Source of the DNA: Pyrenopolyporus hunteri
Lineage: Eukaryota; Ascomycota; Sordariomycetes; Xylariales; Hypoxylaceae
DNA: 64,000 bases
Direction of reading: 5' to 3'
Assembly (NCBI GenBank): GCA_902806595.1
Contig: CADCXC010000018.1
Span: 558,001-622,000, forward strand
In this document: in pieces, positions 54,333 to 64,000 of the stretch
Numbering within the stretch: position 1 is the stretch's first letter
Layout: each line of letters opens with the position of its first letter
Position numbers and translations under genes: made by a program
Notes under the pieces: model-generated
The model's database searches: none
Told to the model about the DNA's origin: nothing
The model's input: only the letters and a program-made list of their open reading frames with translations

Positions 54333-57000
54333 TCAGTCTCCCGGAAGCTCGAATCCATTCATAACGACAGTGCCGTAATCGCCTGGGCTATCAAAGAAAT
54401 TCTGATCCATACCCCAGCCCTCAAAGAAGTCGTTCGCCCCCCAAGCACCGGGATCCCAAGCGGCGAGCAGCGGCTGCGTAGGAGCATCTACGCCTGAGGG
54501 TATATGCCAACTTCCCCCGACGCTATAGCTACTAGTACATTGGCCTCCTCCAGCGATACCAGTATCCGAGGGTGGCTCGGGTTTGTGATTCTCGCTACCC
54601 ACCGCGGCTACCATCTCAGCCCACCGCTCTAGTTTTGTGCGCGTACCCCGGAGTTTCTTCGCGGCTACTTTCCAGATATCATTATCCCAGACGGCGCCGT
54701 CTCGTTTTTCGCTAGCCTCGCGGGCTTCCTCGAAACGCGTGACCATGGCTTGCAAGATGCTCGGAGCGTCGATTTGAAGCTCGGGCTGCGAGAGGAGGTG
54801 AGACCTAATGGTGCGGACTGCGGCGGGGATAGCGGGATCGATGTCCTTAGCCCTGATCGCTGCCGCGGAGACCAGAGCGGCACCACCACAGCTAGGATCG
54901 TTCCGGACGATTTGTGGGGCCGCCGAGCCCATCGCCGTGACCGAGCCAGGCGTGAAATTAGGTTCAGGGCTTAGGAGCTTATACCAACGGGTCAGCATTA
55001 TTACGGCGTTAATGAGCTGTGCGGATACCGGCATCGGCAGGACGAAGTAATCCGTAACCTCGATGGACAGCCAATACTCGAACCAACATTTGAGCGCGGA
55101 ACCGGACCTGTAAAAGGTATCGAGGGAGGAGGAGGAGCTTGAGTCCAAAGATAGGGAGGCCAGCGAGTCCGATATCTTCTCCAAAAGCGTTGCATCGATC
55201 CTCGGCGGCTCCCACAGACGCAGCAAAGCCGTGTTAATGTGGCACGTCATGAGTTCTGTCATATTTTCCTTGTTAGCACTACGGTTCACTGGACAAGGAA
55301 GCCTGTGTGGGTAGCAGACTATTTGACCTAAGACGCTGAGGGAGTGATGCTTTAAATCTCTCCAGCTCGGCGTGGAACACGCCAGAATATGCGCTCACGG
55401 GCGCGCGGGCAACGCCAGCTGGGTCGTTCGCATCATAGTCCTTGGCATGCAGTTGAGCAATTCGCTCTGAAAGGTGCTGAATACGGACTAGGTGAACGAG
55501 GAGTAGGTCTGTCTCGTGCTCTAGATCGGCTTCGAGCTCCTTAAGACATTGGTCGATATAAGCCGTGTACTTGGGGGGCTCGATCCTCTGAAATGCAAAA
55601 GATGCGCTGCTTCGAATAAGCGTTCTTGGATTCTTTACGCAAAGATGGCCCATCTCGCATTCCTTTTACCGAGCTAGGTAAATATTGGCAGCGCTCGTTA
55701 TCACTACTTACATTGAGGTCATGTACCAGACTCCACAGAGCGCTCTCCTTTCATCGTTCGTCCTATTTATAAGGGACTCGGGAGCTGATAGTAACGTCCT
55801 CACCTTCTCTTGTGTCTCAGGGGGCTTATTGATGCCGAGATCCGCTACCAAGCTGTTCGCTAGCGCGATTAGATTGTTCATCTGCGCGTGCATCATGCAG
55901 TGGTAGTGGTAATAACCCAAGATCAAGAGGATCGATTGGAGCATCTCCAGGGATCGCTCCGAGCGCATCAGCATCTGTTCGGATATGTGTCTCATTAGGA
56001 AGTAGTTCTGATACCTCATCGAGCTAATATTCCGATACGACGCGACCATGCGGATCGTGGCGAATAGGAAAGGGTGTTTGACTATTAAGTCGGTTGACGT
56101 AAGGCCCGATGGAAGTATTACAAAAGGGTAATTCGGGACGAGACCGTTCACAAAGGTCGACAATAGGGCATCGTCGGACTCAGGAAGAATGGGGCTCCCA
56201 CCCGCTTGAGTACGACAGGCGCATATGCGAGGAGCGTGCTGGTTGTAGGAACCAGGTATCGCATCTGTTGGTTCATCACCGAGGCTTGGGGCTTGGGCCT
56301 GCGCGTTAATGCTTCCCTGCCTCTCGTTCTGATGTGGCACCGCCTCTTCAGATCCCCTTGAATGCGATCGAGTCGGTCCAACTTCAGAAGTCCGTCTTAG
56401 CGGAATAGGCACCTCCCCAGCGTTATTGGTCTTGATAAAATCGACAAGGCTGTTGAGCCTTTCCTCGAGCTGTGCTGTCTTCCTAGGGCACGATTTCCGC
56501 CGTCAGCCTTTTCATTCGATTTTCTTTCTCGATTACCGACGCACGCCTAACATCAGGACCAGCCAAGGCATGCATGACCTTCTCCCTACATACCAGGTAC
56601 CCCAACGGGTGTATGGGAGACAACTACAGCCAAGGACGGGCGCGTTCCATTGCCGCGTAGGCCCCAAAGATACGGGCCCCTAGTAGTAAATAGTCACTCA
56701 CGATGGTCTAGCTTGCCGCTTCTTTCTCGGCTTGTGTACCTGGCCAGCACAATCTTTCTCTAGCCGTTCGCACCTAAATCCCGAGTTTGTTGTTAGTAAA
56801 TTCAATGAATACCTCGGATATGCCAACTTCAGGCCCCAGATTGGGCCTTAGAAAAAGATCATATGAGAAGGATGAGACACTCACCTATCACATTTTGCGC
56901 CTGGTACGTTACTCGAGCGCAAGCACTTGGCTTTTGCAAGAGCGCACGATGAACACGCAGCTCCCCATTTAGCGGTAGCGGCGTTCTTAGGTCTGTCCAT
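54333..57000 (-). CDS. Zn2Cys6 transcription factor
   Basis: Five exons (57000-56885, 56773-56702, 56482-55712, 55609-55320, 55255-54333) give 723 residues. The binuclear zinc cluster is complete: Cys16, 19, 26, 37, 40 and 47 (ACSSCALAKAKC, then KCDRCERLEKDC), C-x2-C-x6-C-x10-C-x2-C-x6-C, split by intron 1; a basic HKPRKKRQARPS linker and a leucine-bearing dimerisation helix (TAQLEERLNSLVDFIK) follow. The middle region has LVPNYPFVILPSGLTSTDLI, YYHYHCMMHAQMNNLIALAN, GINKPP, RALCGVWYMTS and RIEPPKYTAYIDQCLKELEA, as in fungal regulators next to secondary-metabolite or detoxification genes. The Asp/Phe/Trp-rich tail (ANDFFEGWGMDQNFFDSPGD) could be an activation domain. Intron 2 (56483-56701, 219 bp) is long and donor 55319 (gtctgc) weak; other junctions are good. 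It diverges from the MFS gene. Confidence 0.85.
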
Positions 57001-57562
57001 CAGTATCGCGAGAAGACACTGCTGTCCTGGAGGCTGAATATTGCCCAATTACCGGCGGACTTTCAAGCTCTGAGCCGCAAGCCGAGGTGAGAATAACTGG
57101 AATTAGGGAGGACTTCATGTACGGATGATCGCGGTAGGAGAACGGAGTTTAGAGATATTCTCCGATTCACGGACTCCACTCGAACCGTTATTGCTACGAC
57201 GCTGGCGTCGCTTCAAATAGCAAAAAAGTGGTACGGTTAGCCTAAAAAAATATAGCTCGCTAGAAGAGCACATTGATTGGTACCTATGCAGTCTAATAAG
57301 CTCTTCGTCATGGTCGGACTTTTACGGTGAACGCCGGAAGGCCGAAGTAGCAACTCAAGCGCAAGAACGAGACGTAGCGACCGGCTCCTTCGAGCGCATA
57401 TCGGTCTTCGTGCCGAGTAGCACGACAAATTGTATAAATTACTTTCAACATGTCCCGATACGGCTTGAATGGGCTGCGGCTCCAGGTCTATTTACCCCGG
57501 TTCCGAATAGCCAGTTAAAGGCCAGTCGACGGCTTATACGCTTTATCGCCCAGTCTTCCGTG
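57001..57562. other. Divergent promoter between regulator and MFS gene
   Basis: 562 bp shared by the two divergently transcribed genes. It contains CGG/CCG inverted motifs (57143-57172) listed separately. An upstream open stretch before the MFS ATG (from about 57410) is taken as leader. Confidence 0.55.
57143..57172. promoter_or_regulatory. CGG inverted motifs, possible Zn2Cys6 site
   Basis: CGGAG at 57143-57147 faces CTCCG at 57160-57164 (CGG-N16-CCG), and the same CCG forms an everted pair CCG-ATTCA-CGG with 57170-57172. An overlapping ggagaa/ttctcc pair gives further symmetry. Zn2Cys6 dimers bind paired CGG triplets, so this is a plausible autoregulatory or shared site; binding is inference. 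Confidence 0.35.
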
Positions 57563-59626
57563 ATGGCTCACAAACGGCCAGATCTGGGCGGCCTTAACTG
57601 TCGAGATGTCGAACACGGCCTCAATATAGACGAGCCTAACTCGGAATTTCCTAAATGTAACAATCCAGGGGAACACGCTGGTGACGACACTAATATAATG
57701 CCCCAAACGTACGGCGAGAATGAATCTCAAAATGTTGGCCCTCCGCAAATGAGTGGCTGGCCGTTCTATGTGTTGATTGCATCCGTCACGTTGGGTGTTC
57801 TCTTGATGGCTTTTAATGCTACCGCGTTGGGAACCGTAAGAAGAACTATGGTATTCCCCTCAGGACCTGTCTCCGCTCACACTTCTCGCAGGCTATCCCC
57901 GCAATCACGGCCGAGTTCAAAACCGTGAACGATGTCGGGTGGTATTCTTCAGCGTACCTGATAGCGAAGTAAGCTTCAGCGAAGAACTCTCTTCCCACCA
58001 CCGCTATCGAGCAGCTGACAGCTAACAGGTGTGGCATAGCTGCGCCATGGTACCCTTCGCTGGGAAACTATATAAGTCATTCCGGATCAAGCTTGTATTC
58101 GTGACCTTCATAATCATATTCGAAGCCGGATCCCTGATTGCCGCATTATCAACATCTTCCACAATGTTGATCATCGCGAGGGCGGTAAGTGGAATAGGAG
58201 GCTCCGGTATCCTCAACGGCTCATCCACCATCGTCGCCGCTACTGTACCAATAGCGAGACGCTCTTTCTTGAACGGTATCATACTTGGTTGCTTCGGCGT
58301 GGGCCAGGCAGCCGGACCTTTAATCGGCGGAGCCCTGACCCAGGGCCTCACATGGCGCTGGTGCTTCTACATGTGAGCGAGACATCACTGAATTTAGCGT
58401 CGGAGTTATAGCTGACTTTCGCTTAGCAACCTACCAGTAGGCGGCCTAGTTGTCTTCTTATTTGTCTTTATAGTCAGGCTACCCGTCTCGAGACTTTCCA
58501 AACGGACTCCCTTTAAGGAGCGAGTTATGGATATTGATTTCGTCGGCTTCGTCGGTTTCGCCGCGGCCTCCGTGATGGTTTTAATCGGCCTTCAATGGGG
58601 CGGCACCGAATACCCCTGGAATTCGTCGACGACGATAGGGCTTATCTGCGGCGGAGTGGTGTCGTTCGCGGTTCTCGGAGCTTGGTTCGCATACAAGGGG
58701 GACTCAGCCCTACTGCCGCCTAGGATGTTGAACAACCGCATAAATACGATGATCACCATCACCTCGTTTCTACAGAGCGGCGGATCCATAAATGCGTTGT
58801 ATTGGCTACCTGTCTGGTTCCAGGCGATCCGGGGCGCGGATGCCTTGCGGAGCGGCATCATGATTCTTCCTCTCATACTGTCCCAACTCGTCGCGTCGGT
58901 GATATGCGGTGCCCTTGTCCAAAAGACCGGCTATTATGTTCCGGAGGTTGTCGCGGGAAATGTATTGATTGCAGTGGGGGCCGGCTTGACGTCGACCTTC
59001 TCTCCGGCTACTTCTCTAGGAGAGATCATAGGGTACGAGATCCTTATGGGGGCCGGCCGAGGCTTCGTTTTGCAACTGGTGGGTGAACGTGCCTCGACGA
59101 GAAAAGTAACGAGGAGCTAGAACACACACGCTAACCGGGATGTTGACGCAGATGGTGACCGCCATACAAGCCAACGCACCCAGAGAAGACACCTCGGTAG
59201 CGACCGCATACGCAATATTCTCTCAACTACTAGGCGGCGCTATCTTTTCGGCTGTCGCAAAGACCATCTTCACAAGCTCTATAGGAATAGGCCTCGAAGA
59301 ATTCGCCCCGAACGTCGATCCAAGCGTGCTTATTAACACGGGCGCAACAGATATCGCCAGAGTTATCCCAGCCAACGAGTTACGGGGAGCTCTATTGGCG
59401 TATAACAAGGCGATTAACCACGTGTTTGTAAGCAACTCCACCTCGTTTTACAGCGAGCGCCGGTTGACTAGTCTATTAGTATCTCCAACTTGCGGCGGCG
59501 AGTTGCGCGTTCCTGACTTGCTGGGGGATGGGGTGGACGAATCTGAAGGATGTAAAGGAAGAGAAAGAAACACTCGAAAAAGAGGAGGTTGAGGTGGCAC
59601 AGCGGTCTCACGCGAAGGGCCAATAG
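57563..59626 (+). CDS. MFS drug/metabolite exporter (DHA2-like, 14 TM)
   Basis: Six exons (57563-57835, 57892-57968, 58040-58372, 58427-59078, 59152-59427, 59480-59626) give 585 residues. A polar N-terminus precedes TM1 (WPFYVLIASVTLGVLLMAFN). Family blocks are AIPAITAEFKTVNDVGWYSS, CAMVPFAGKLYKSFRIKL (motif A region), ARAVSGIGGSGILNG, GCFGVGQAAGPLIGGAL (motif C of antiporters) and TWRWCFYINLPVGGL, followed by further helices to YLQLAAASCAFLTCW and a charged tail. This is the layout of fungal 14-helix H+ antiporters that export toxins or secondary metabolites. Acceptor 2 was set at tggcatag (58039) because only that keeps NCAMVPFAGKLY in frame; the acceptor-like aacag at 58028 does not. The last splice replaces a spurious frame ending at 59592. 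Confidence 0.87.
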
Positions 59627-60208
59627 GCCCGTAGTCGGATGATCGATACCTACCGTATATTCAGGGCTGCCCGGATTCGAATCGTTCGATGATCATTACG
59701 AAATGCCACTATAGATCTAAGTATGGTTAAGCGAGCACCCATCCCCAAAGGCCAGGATTTACTGAACCTCGCTCTGTGATTCTCTCCTATATCCTTGATT
59801 GGATTCCACGTTCTGTAAACGTAGATCGATTCTAAACATTCCCTAAATTTCTATTTGTTGAAGAGGTTAGCTGGTTACCTTATGCACCTACCTACCCAAT
59901 TGACATGGCATTACAAAGGCGGCTTAGTGTTGATTTATCACGACTTAGGTAGGGAGGTATAGGGAGGTAGGTGGGTAAGTGAGTTGCGCTTTGAATATAC
60001 ATAGTATGATAATTTAAGGTGGGCTATTCCGTTTCAAGGCCAAGCACCTGAGGTTAGGTAGGTGGGTAGGGTACCTAGGTACCTACGTATAGTGGGAATA
60101 TCAACAAGGGTCCTGCTAGGACCGAACCTCAGCAGGACCGAACCTATTATTCGTTTCTGTTGAATACCTAAATCCGCAAATCACGGCCACGTTTACAATA
60201 GGGGTACG
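59627..60208. other. Intergenic between MFS and monooxygenase genes
   Basis: 3' flank of the MFS gene and promoter of the monooxygenase. Palindromic tracts ggtaggtgggtaggg and ggtacctaggtacctacg lie at 59945-59975 and 60055-60088; the 14-mer cagcaggaccgaac-like direct repeat sits near 60112-60143. No gene seen. Confidence 0.5.
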
Positions 60209-62002
60209 ATGGGAGGGAAGATAGAAGCAGTAACTCAACCAAATATGGAAGAATACGATTTTATCATCGTCGGGGCAGGGCTCTCCGGAATCGATGCCGC
60301 CTACAGGTTGAAAACTCAATTGCCGGACTGCTCATACACCATCCTAGAAGCACGGAATGAGATCGGTGGTACATGGTCGCTCTTTAGATTCCCTGGTATT
60401 CGGTCAGACTCCCAACTCACGTTGTTCGGCCTCCCGTGGCGGCCATGGATACACGAAGCGGACATGGCCAAAGGCCCTCTCATTCGGGAATATATCGAGG
60501 ACGCCGCACGAGTAGAAGGGATCGACAAGAAAATCCAGTTCAATCATCGGGTTACGGCCATTAGCTGGTCTTCTAGCGAACAGCGTTGGACTTTGGGGGT
60601 AGATGCCGGCGCCGTCGCGAAAGAGTATAAAGCCAAGTTCCTGCTCGCCTGCTCGGGATATTACGATTACGCCAACCCGCTCAAGACCGAAATACCAGGC
60701 ATCGAAAACTTTCAAGGCACCGTCGCGCACCCCCAGTTCTGGCCCGAGGACCTCGACTACACCAACAAGAAAGTCGTCATTATCGGATCAGGGGCCACTG
60801 CCATCACTATGCTGCCCGTAGTGGCCGAGACGGCGGCCCACGTGACGATGCTTCAACGGAGTCCGTCTTACGTTCTTAGCCTTCCTCTATCCGACCCGGC
60901 TGGTAGATTGGTCAAACGGATTTTCCCGGAGCGTCTCGCTCACTCCATCAACTGGTGGCGGTCAGTATACTTTGTCCTGGTTCTAGAACCGCTACAGCGT
61001 TACAGGGTGGGTACGAACTGACGTCTCACTATGCAGATGTTTCATTGTAGAGCACGCCTTCGTCTACTTCGGCGTTTTTTTTCCGAATCTGCTTAGGAAA
61101 CTCGTCATATACGGGATGAAGAAAGAATTGCCGGAGGACGTCGACGTGAACGTCCACTTCAATCCCAGGTATAACATATTCGATCAACGGCCCGGCATGT
61201 GTCCGGACGGCGATTTCTTCCGAGCTCTACATCGAAACAATTGTGATATTGTCACTGACCATATCGAGACTGTAACGGCGGACGGAATCCTCACCAAGTC
61301 GGGGACAAAGCTCGAAGCGGACATTATCGTGACGGCTACCGGTCTCTGTAAGCGATGCTTTCCTCCCGCTGCTTCATTTAAGGAAAATTTCCTAACAACA
61401 GTGGTCGCAGACGTCCACCTATTCGGAGGTATCACCCCTGTTGTCGACGGGAAGCCTATAGACGTAGGAACTTGCTACTCCTGGAGAGGTACAATGATCA
61501 CCGGGGTGCCGAACGCCGGAGCAGTAATTGGATATACGAAGAATTCCTGGACGCTCGGAGCCGATGCAAATATCAAGCTGCTTATTAGAGTCTGGAAGCA
61601 TATGAAAAAGATCGGAGCTACGTCGGTCGTGCCGATTAATGCCGAAGCCGATCTGCCTTCGTCTAAACCGGTCATAGAGCACAGCTCGACCTATTTTGTA
61701 AAAGCGCAGAGCAGGTTACCTAGGGTCACCGGAAAATCGCCAGTGAGCCTACCTACTTTATCCCCCACACCACCTCTTGTCTGATACCTACCTATCTACT
61801 CATTCCCTTGAAAACACGTCTGGGTCGTTACATTCTTCGAGCCCCTTAACACCGCCACAAGAGATTCCGGCCCGTAGAGTACTAACTACTTATGTTATAG
61901 TGGTATGGACGCAAGAATACAATATATGACCACTTAAAGCTGTGGTTTGGTAGCGTAACGAAAGGGATGGAATACACCTTTCCATCCAAGAAAAACAATT
62001 GA
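60209..62002 (+). CDS. Baeyer-Villiger-type flavin monooxygenase
   Basis: Four exons (60209-60960, 61037-61347, 61411-61742, 61901-62002) give 498 residues. The FAD Rossmann motif is VGAGLSGIDA (residues 21-30), the NADPH one IIGSGATAIT (191-200), and between them stands FQGTVAHPQFWP (168-179), which fits the Baeyer-Villiger fingerprint FxGxxxHxxxWP exactly; a TATGL motif follows. These enzymes insert oxygen into ketones or N/S-hydroxylate substrates with NADPH. FRFPGIRSDSQL is the usual substrate-side block. The last intron (61743-61900) has a perfect tactaac branch site; splicing replaces a false tail by PWYGRKNTIYDHLKLWFGSV. For intron 2 two acceptors are in frame (61394 or 61410); the second gives ATGLYVHLFGG, closer to the family. 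An alternative start MEEYDF lies at 60245. Confidence 0.86.
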
Positions 62003-62541
62003 ATAACATGAGTTTATCGCATCCTTTATCCTTAAACGGAGACGGGTTCGGATTAAGAGCACGATAAGCACGATAAGCAAGATAAGCACGATAAGGATAG
62101 TGGGGGGGGACTTGAATGGGAGTAAAGGCGGACTGACATGGAGATGAGTTCATTCTTTACATGTAGTTGTCGTGGATACTTATTATATAGTACCTACCTC
62201 CTACGTTTTATGAGTTACGGAAGCGAGAACGCCAAATTGAAGAAGTATGGAAGGGGTTTAATTCCGTACCTACTCTTGGGCGGTTTCGTATTATGTGTTT
62301 TCTTCTACTATGATATCGTTTACTCCCGCTTAAGGAATGCGTACATGTAAGTATTGTACCTACATGAGGTACGTGAGTTATCTTATCGGATCTTGTATGG
62401 GTACGCCATGTGGCATTCTATTTTAAAACTCGTGCTTGCATGAGATCCGGATTCCAAACCCAACCCTTAAACATTCGGAATATACTTTTATTGTAGAGAT
62501 ATCCTGATCGCTCTTCCCGACCAGTGGGACGGTCGCCCAAT
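62003..62541. other. Intergenic with 9-bp tandem repeat
   Basis: Between the monooxygenase and nicotinamidase genes; contains a 9-bp tandem repeat at 62059-62096 and a poly-G run at 62102-62109. No gene seen. Confidence 0.5.
62059..62096. repeat. 9-bp tandem repeat gcacgataa
   Basis: Four head-to-tail copies, the third with one change (gcaagataa). Confidence 0.85.
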
Positions 62542-63274
62542 ATGGCCAACTTCAGACCGGCGTTAATAGTCGTAGACCTCCAGGAGGACTTCTGCCCCCC
62601 AGTAAGTGTAGCTTCACAGCCGTCGATAGCGAGCTGACCAATAGTATCAGAATGGTTCACTCGCAGTGACCGATGGCCGTGAGATCGCGCCACTGGTCAA
62701 CAAACTTCTAGCCTCGCCTTTCGTGATTAGAATCGCAACCAAGGACTGGCACCCACGTGATCACGTTTCTTTTGCCGCAAATCATCGAGGCAAGGTGCCG
62801 TTTGACGACTTCGTCACTATCGTTAACCCATATAATGGGTCTGAAACGTACGAGTCGCGATTGTGGCCTGTCCACTGCGTGCAAGGAACTCCGGGAGCGG
62901 AGCTGATCCCTGAGCTGCACGCTAGCCAGCTCGACATGGTTATTGAGAAAGGAACCGATCCGCGCATCGAGATGTATAGCCCCTTCTACGACCCTTTTTT
63001 GAACCCACGTGTCTACGATAGCGGCTTAGTAAGAGTTTTGAAGGAGAAGCAAGTTACAGACGTGTACATAGTAGGGTTGGCGGCGGATTATTGTGTTAAA
63101 AACGCCGCGGTTGATGCGGCCAAGGAAGGATTCAAGACGTATTTGGTGGAAGAGGGCACGAGAGCGGTCGATCCGTCGGCCTGGCCAGAATGTAAAGGGG
63201 CGATCGAAGCCTCCGGAGCTAAAGTTGTCTGCGTGGACGGGCCCGAAGTACGCCGAGTGATGACGGCGCAGTAG
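62542..63274 (+). CDS. pnc1: Nicotinamidase (isochorismatase fold), Pnc1-like
   Basis: Exons 62542-62601 and 62651-63274 (intron 62602-62650) give 227 residues. Nicotinamidase hydrolyses nicotinamide to nicotinate and ammonia in NAD salvage and relieves sirtuins of nicotinamide inhibition. The catalytic Asp is in LIVVDLQEDFCPP, completed across the splice by NGSLAVTDGREIAPL; the metal-binding block is TKDWHPRDHVSFAANH; the Lys region is VIEKGTDPRIEMYSPFYDPF; and the nucleophile Cys is in VGLAADYCVKNAAVDAAKEG. All triad positions (Asp, Lys, Cys) are present. The exact first exon is 60 bp and would be missed unless spliced. It follows the monooxygenase on the same strand but is a conserved housekeeping enzyme, so cluster membership is uncertain. 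Confidence 0.92.
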
Positions 63275-64000
63275 TAGAGCGAACCATGGGCACCGAGTGA
63301 CATTTGCTCGGCGGCATGACCATTTGATACATGACTAGGCATTTAGCAATGTTAAAGTCCCGCCCGCTGATCGAAGCATATCTATTGAAGCATGTCACTT
63401 CGGCGTAATGAGGCGCTGGTATGGGCGTGCTCGGTAATAGACTCGGATAGTATTGGCTTTTTAGAAGATGGCGATGATGGACATGTCTTGGTTTACGCAA
63501 GGGAAAGAAACACGATCAAAAGTGGAAAGGGTCAGTGACAAGCTGCTTATCCGTTTCGCCTATTGTTGATTTCCTCCTCTTCTTTTTTTTCCTCGCCGTA
63601 TCTGTCAAACTTAAATATACAGATCGCTTGGTTTAACCCTCGGATGCTTGGCTGGCCTGTGGCTGCTCAGGGGCAAGCAGACCCGGGGGTGGTTTTCGTG
63701 ATAACAGTGGGTTCCCAACACAACCGCCATCATCGGCGACAGGGCGCATTAGGTAACACCCCACCAGGTCGAGGACAACCACCGTCTGGTTGCATGTCCA
63801 CCCACCTACCTTCCCAGGTAATGGCAATAAAGATAACGAAGCCGTCGTATGTTTAGGTAAAAAGACCAATGATGAATTTACGTTGATAGTTCGTTTAACG
63901 ATCAAAGAGAAGGGCATAATGCCTCCCTTAATCAGTTAGACAACCTAGGTACCTATTTATAAGTTGCGGGGACGGAGAAGAGGGATATGGATCATTGATT
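63275..64000. other. Right-edge intergenic
   Basis: 3' flank of the nicotinamidase gene. Pyrimidine-rich run near 63575-63600 and a short palindromic ggtaccta at 63950. Motif-free open frames only; no gene supported before the edge. Confidence 0.45.

Noticed and set aside
56501..56701. Protein-like stretch inside intron 2 of the regulator (VRRASVIEKENRMKRL)
   Set aside because: Considered as an extra exon, but no donor/acceptor pair joins it in phase to the zinc cluster and to the TAQLEERLNSL helix, whereas skipping it keeps both in frame.
59428..59592. Alternative C-terminus of the MFS protein by reading through
   Set aside because: A gtaagc donor at 59428 and attag acceptor at 59479 restore a hydrophobic helix and the charged tail typical of the family.
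59671..59690. ggattcgaatcg resembling a tRNA T-arm
   Set aside because: No acceptor stem, anticodon arm or D-arm can be placed around it.
61743..61784. Unspliced Ser/Pro tail of the monooxygenase
   Set aside because: A gtgagc donor, perfect tactaac branch site and ttatag acceptor lead to a tail with the family-like PWYGRKN and LWFGS.
52928..63274. Secondary-metabolite biosynthetic cluster with a backbone enzyme
   Set aside because: No polyketide synthase, peptide synthetase, terpene synthase or DMAT-type gene is present in the window; only a regulator, exporter and monooxygenase are seen.

Overview
The window reads as nuclear DNA of a filamentous ascomycete, most likely a Sordariomycete. 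Genes carry short introns (about 48-220 bp, GT..AG, with CTAAC/CTGAC-like branch sites), lie on both strands as single transcription units, and include fungal-specific families (HET domain, Zn2Cys6 regulator, GH71 glucanase, Spa2, MARVEL-type proteins). Intergenic DNA is littered with self-complementary TAGGTACC/CCTAGGTA tracts, which I associate with some Xylariales genomes. That placement is inference, not proof. No prokaryotic feature, rRNA, tRNA or CRISPR array was recognised.

Layout. 0-13 kb: a possible coding relic at the left edge (-), a six-exon protein-kinase-like gene (-), the rRNA-processing WD40 gene utp4 (-), a HET-domain gene (-), a long repeat-rich gap and a secreted GH71 alpha-1,3-glucanase (+). 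13-29 kb: an SH3 protein like Nbp2 (-), a 4.2-kb gene-poor stretch, the CTD phosphatase ssu72 (+), an unknown two-exon gene (-), the polarisome scaffold spa2 (+) and a Myb/SANT protein (-). 29-42 kb, accessory in character: an LTR-like island, a decayed MARVEL-domain gene, a large unknown membrane protein (+), a six-exon vanillyl-alcohol-oxidase-type flavoenzyme with a GC-AG intron (+), an approximately 550-bp terminal-inverted-repeat element, a protein with only the hybrid-binding N domain of RNase H1 (+), a tetraspan protein (-) and another relic (-).

42-54 kb is a conserved housekeeping block: epsin Ent3-like (-), a cyclophilin with an apparent mitochondrial leader (+), RNA polymerase III subunit Rpc34 (-), the Hsp90 co-chaperone Sti1 (+) and a Ctr copper transporter (-). 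54-63.3 kb: a Zn2Cys6 regulator (-) diverges from a 14-TM-type MFS transporter (+), followed by a Baeyer-Villiger-type flavin monooxygenase (+) and a nicotinamidase (+). The regulator, transporter and monooxygenase look like a small detoxification or metabolite-modification module; no polyketide or peptide synthase backbone is visible.

Most genes had to be assembled across introns by eye. Exon borders were chosen so that splice sites, reading phase and family motifs agree, but no transcript or alignment was available.
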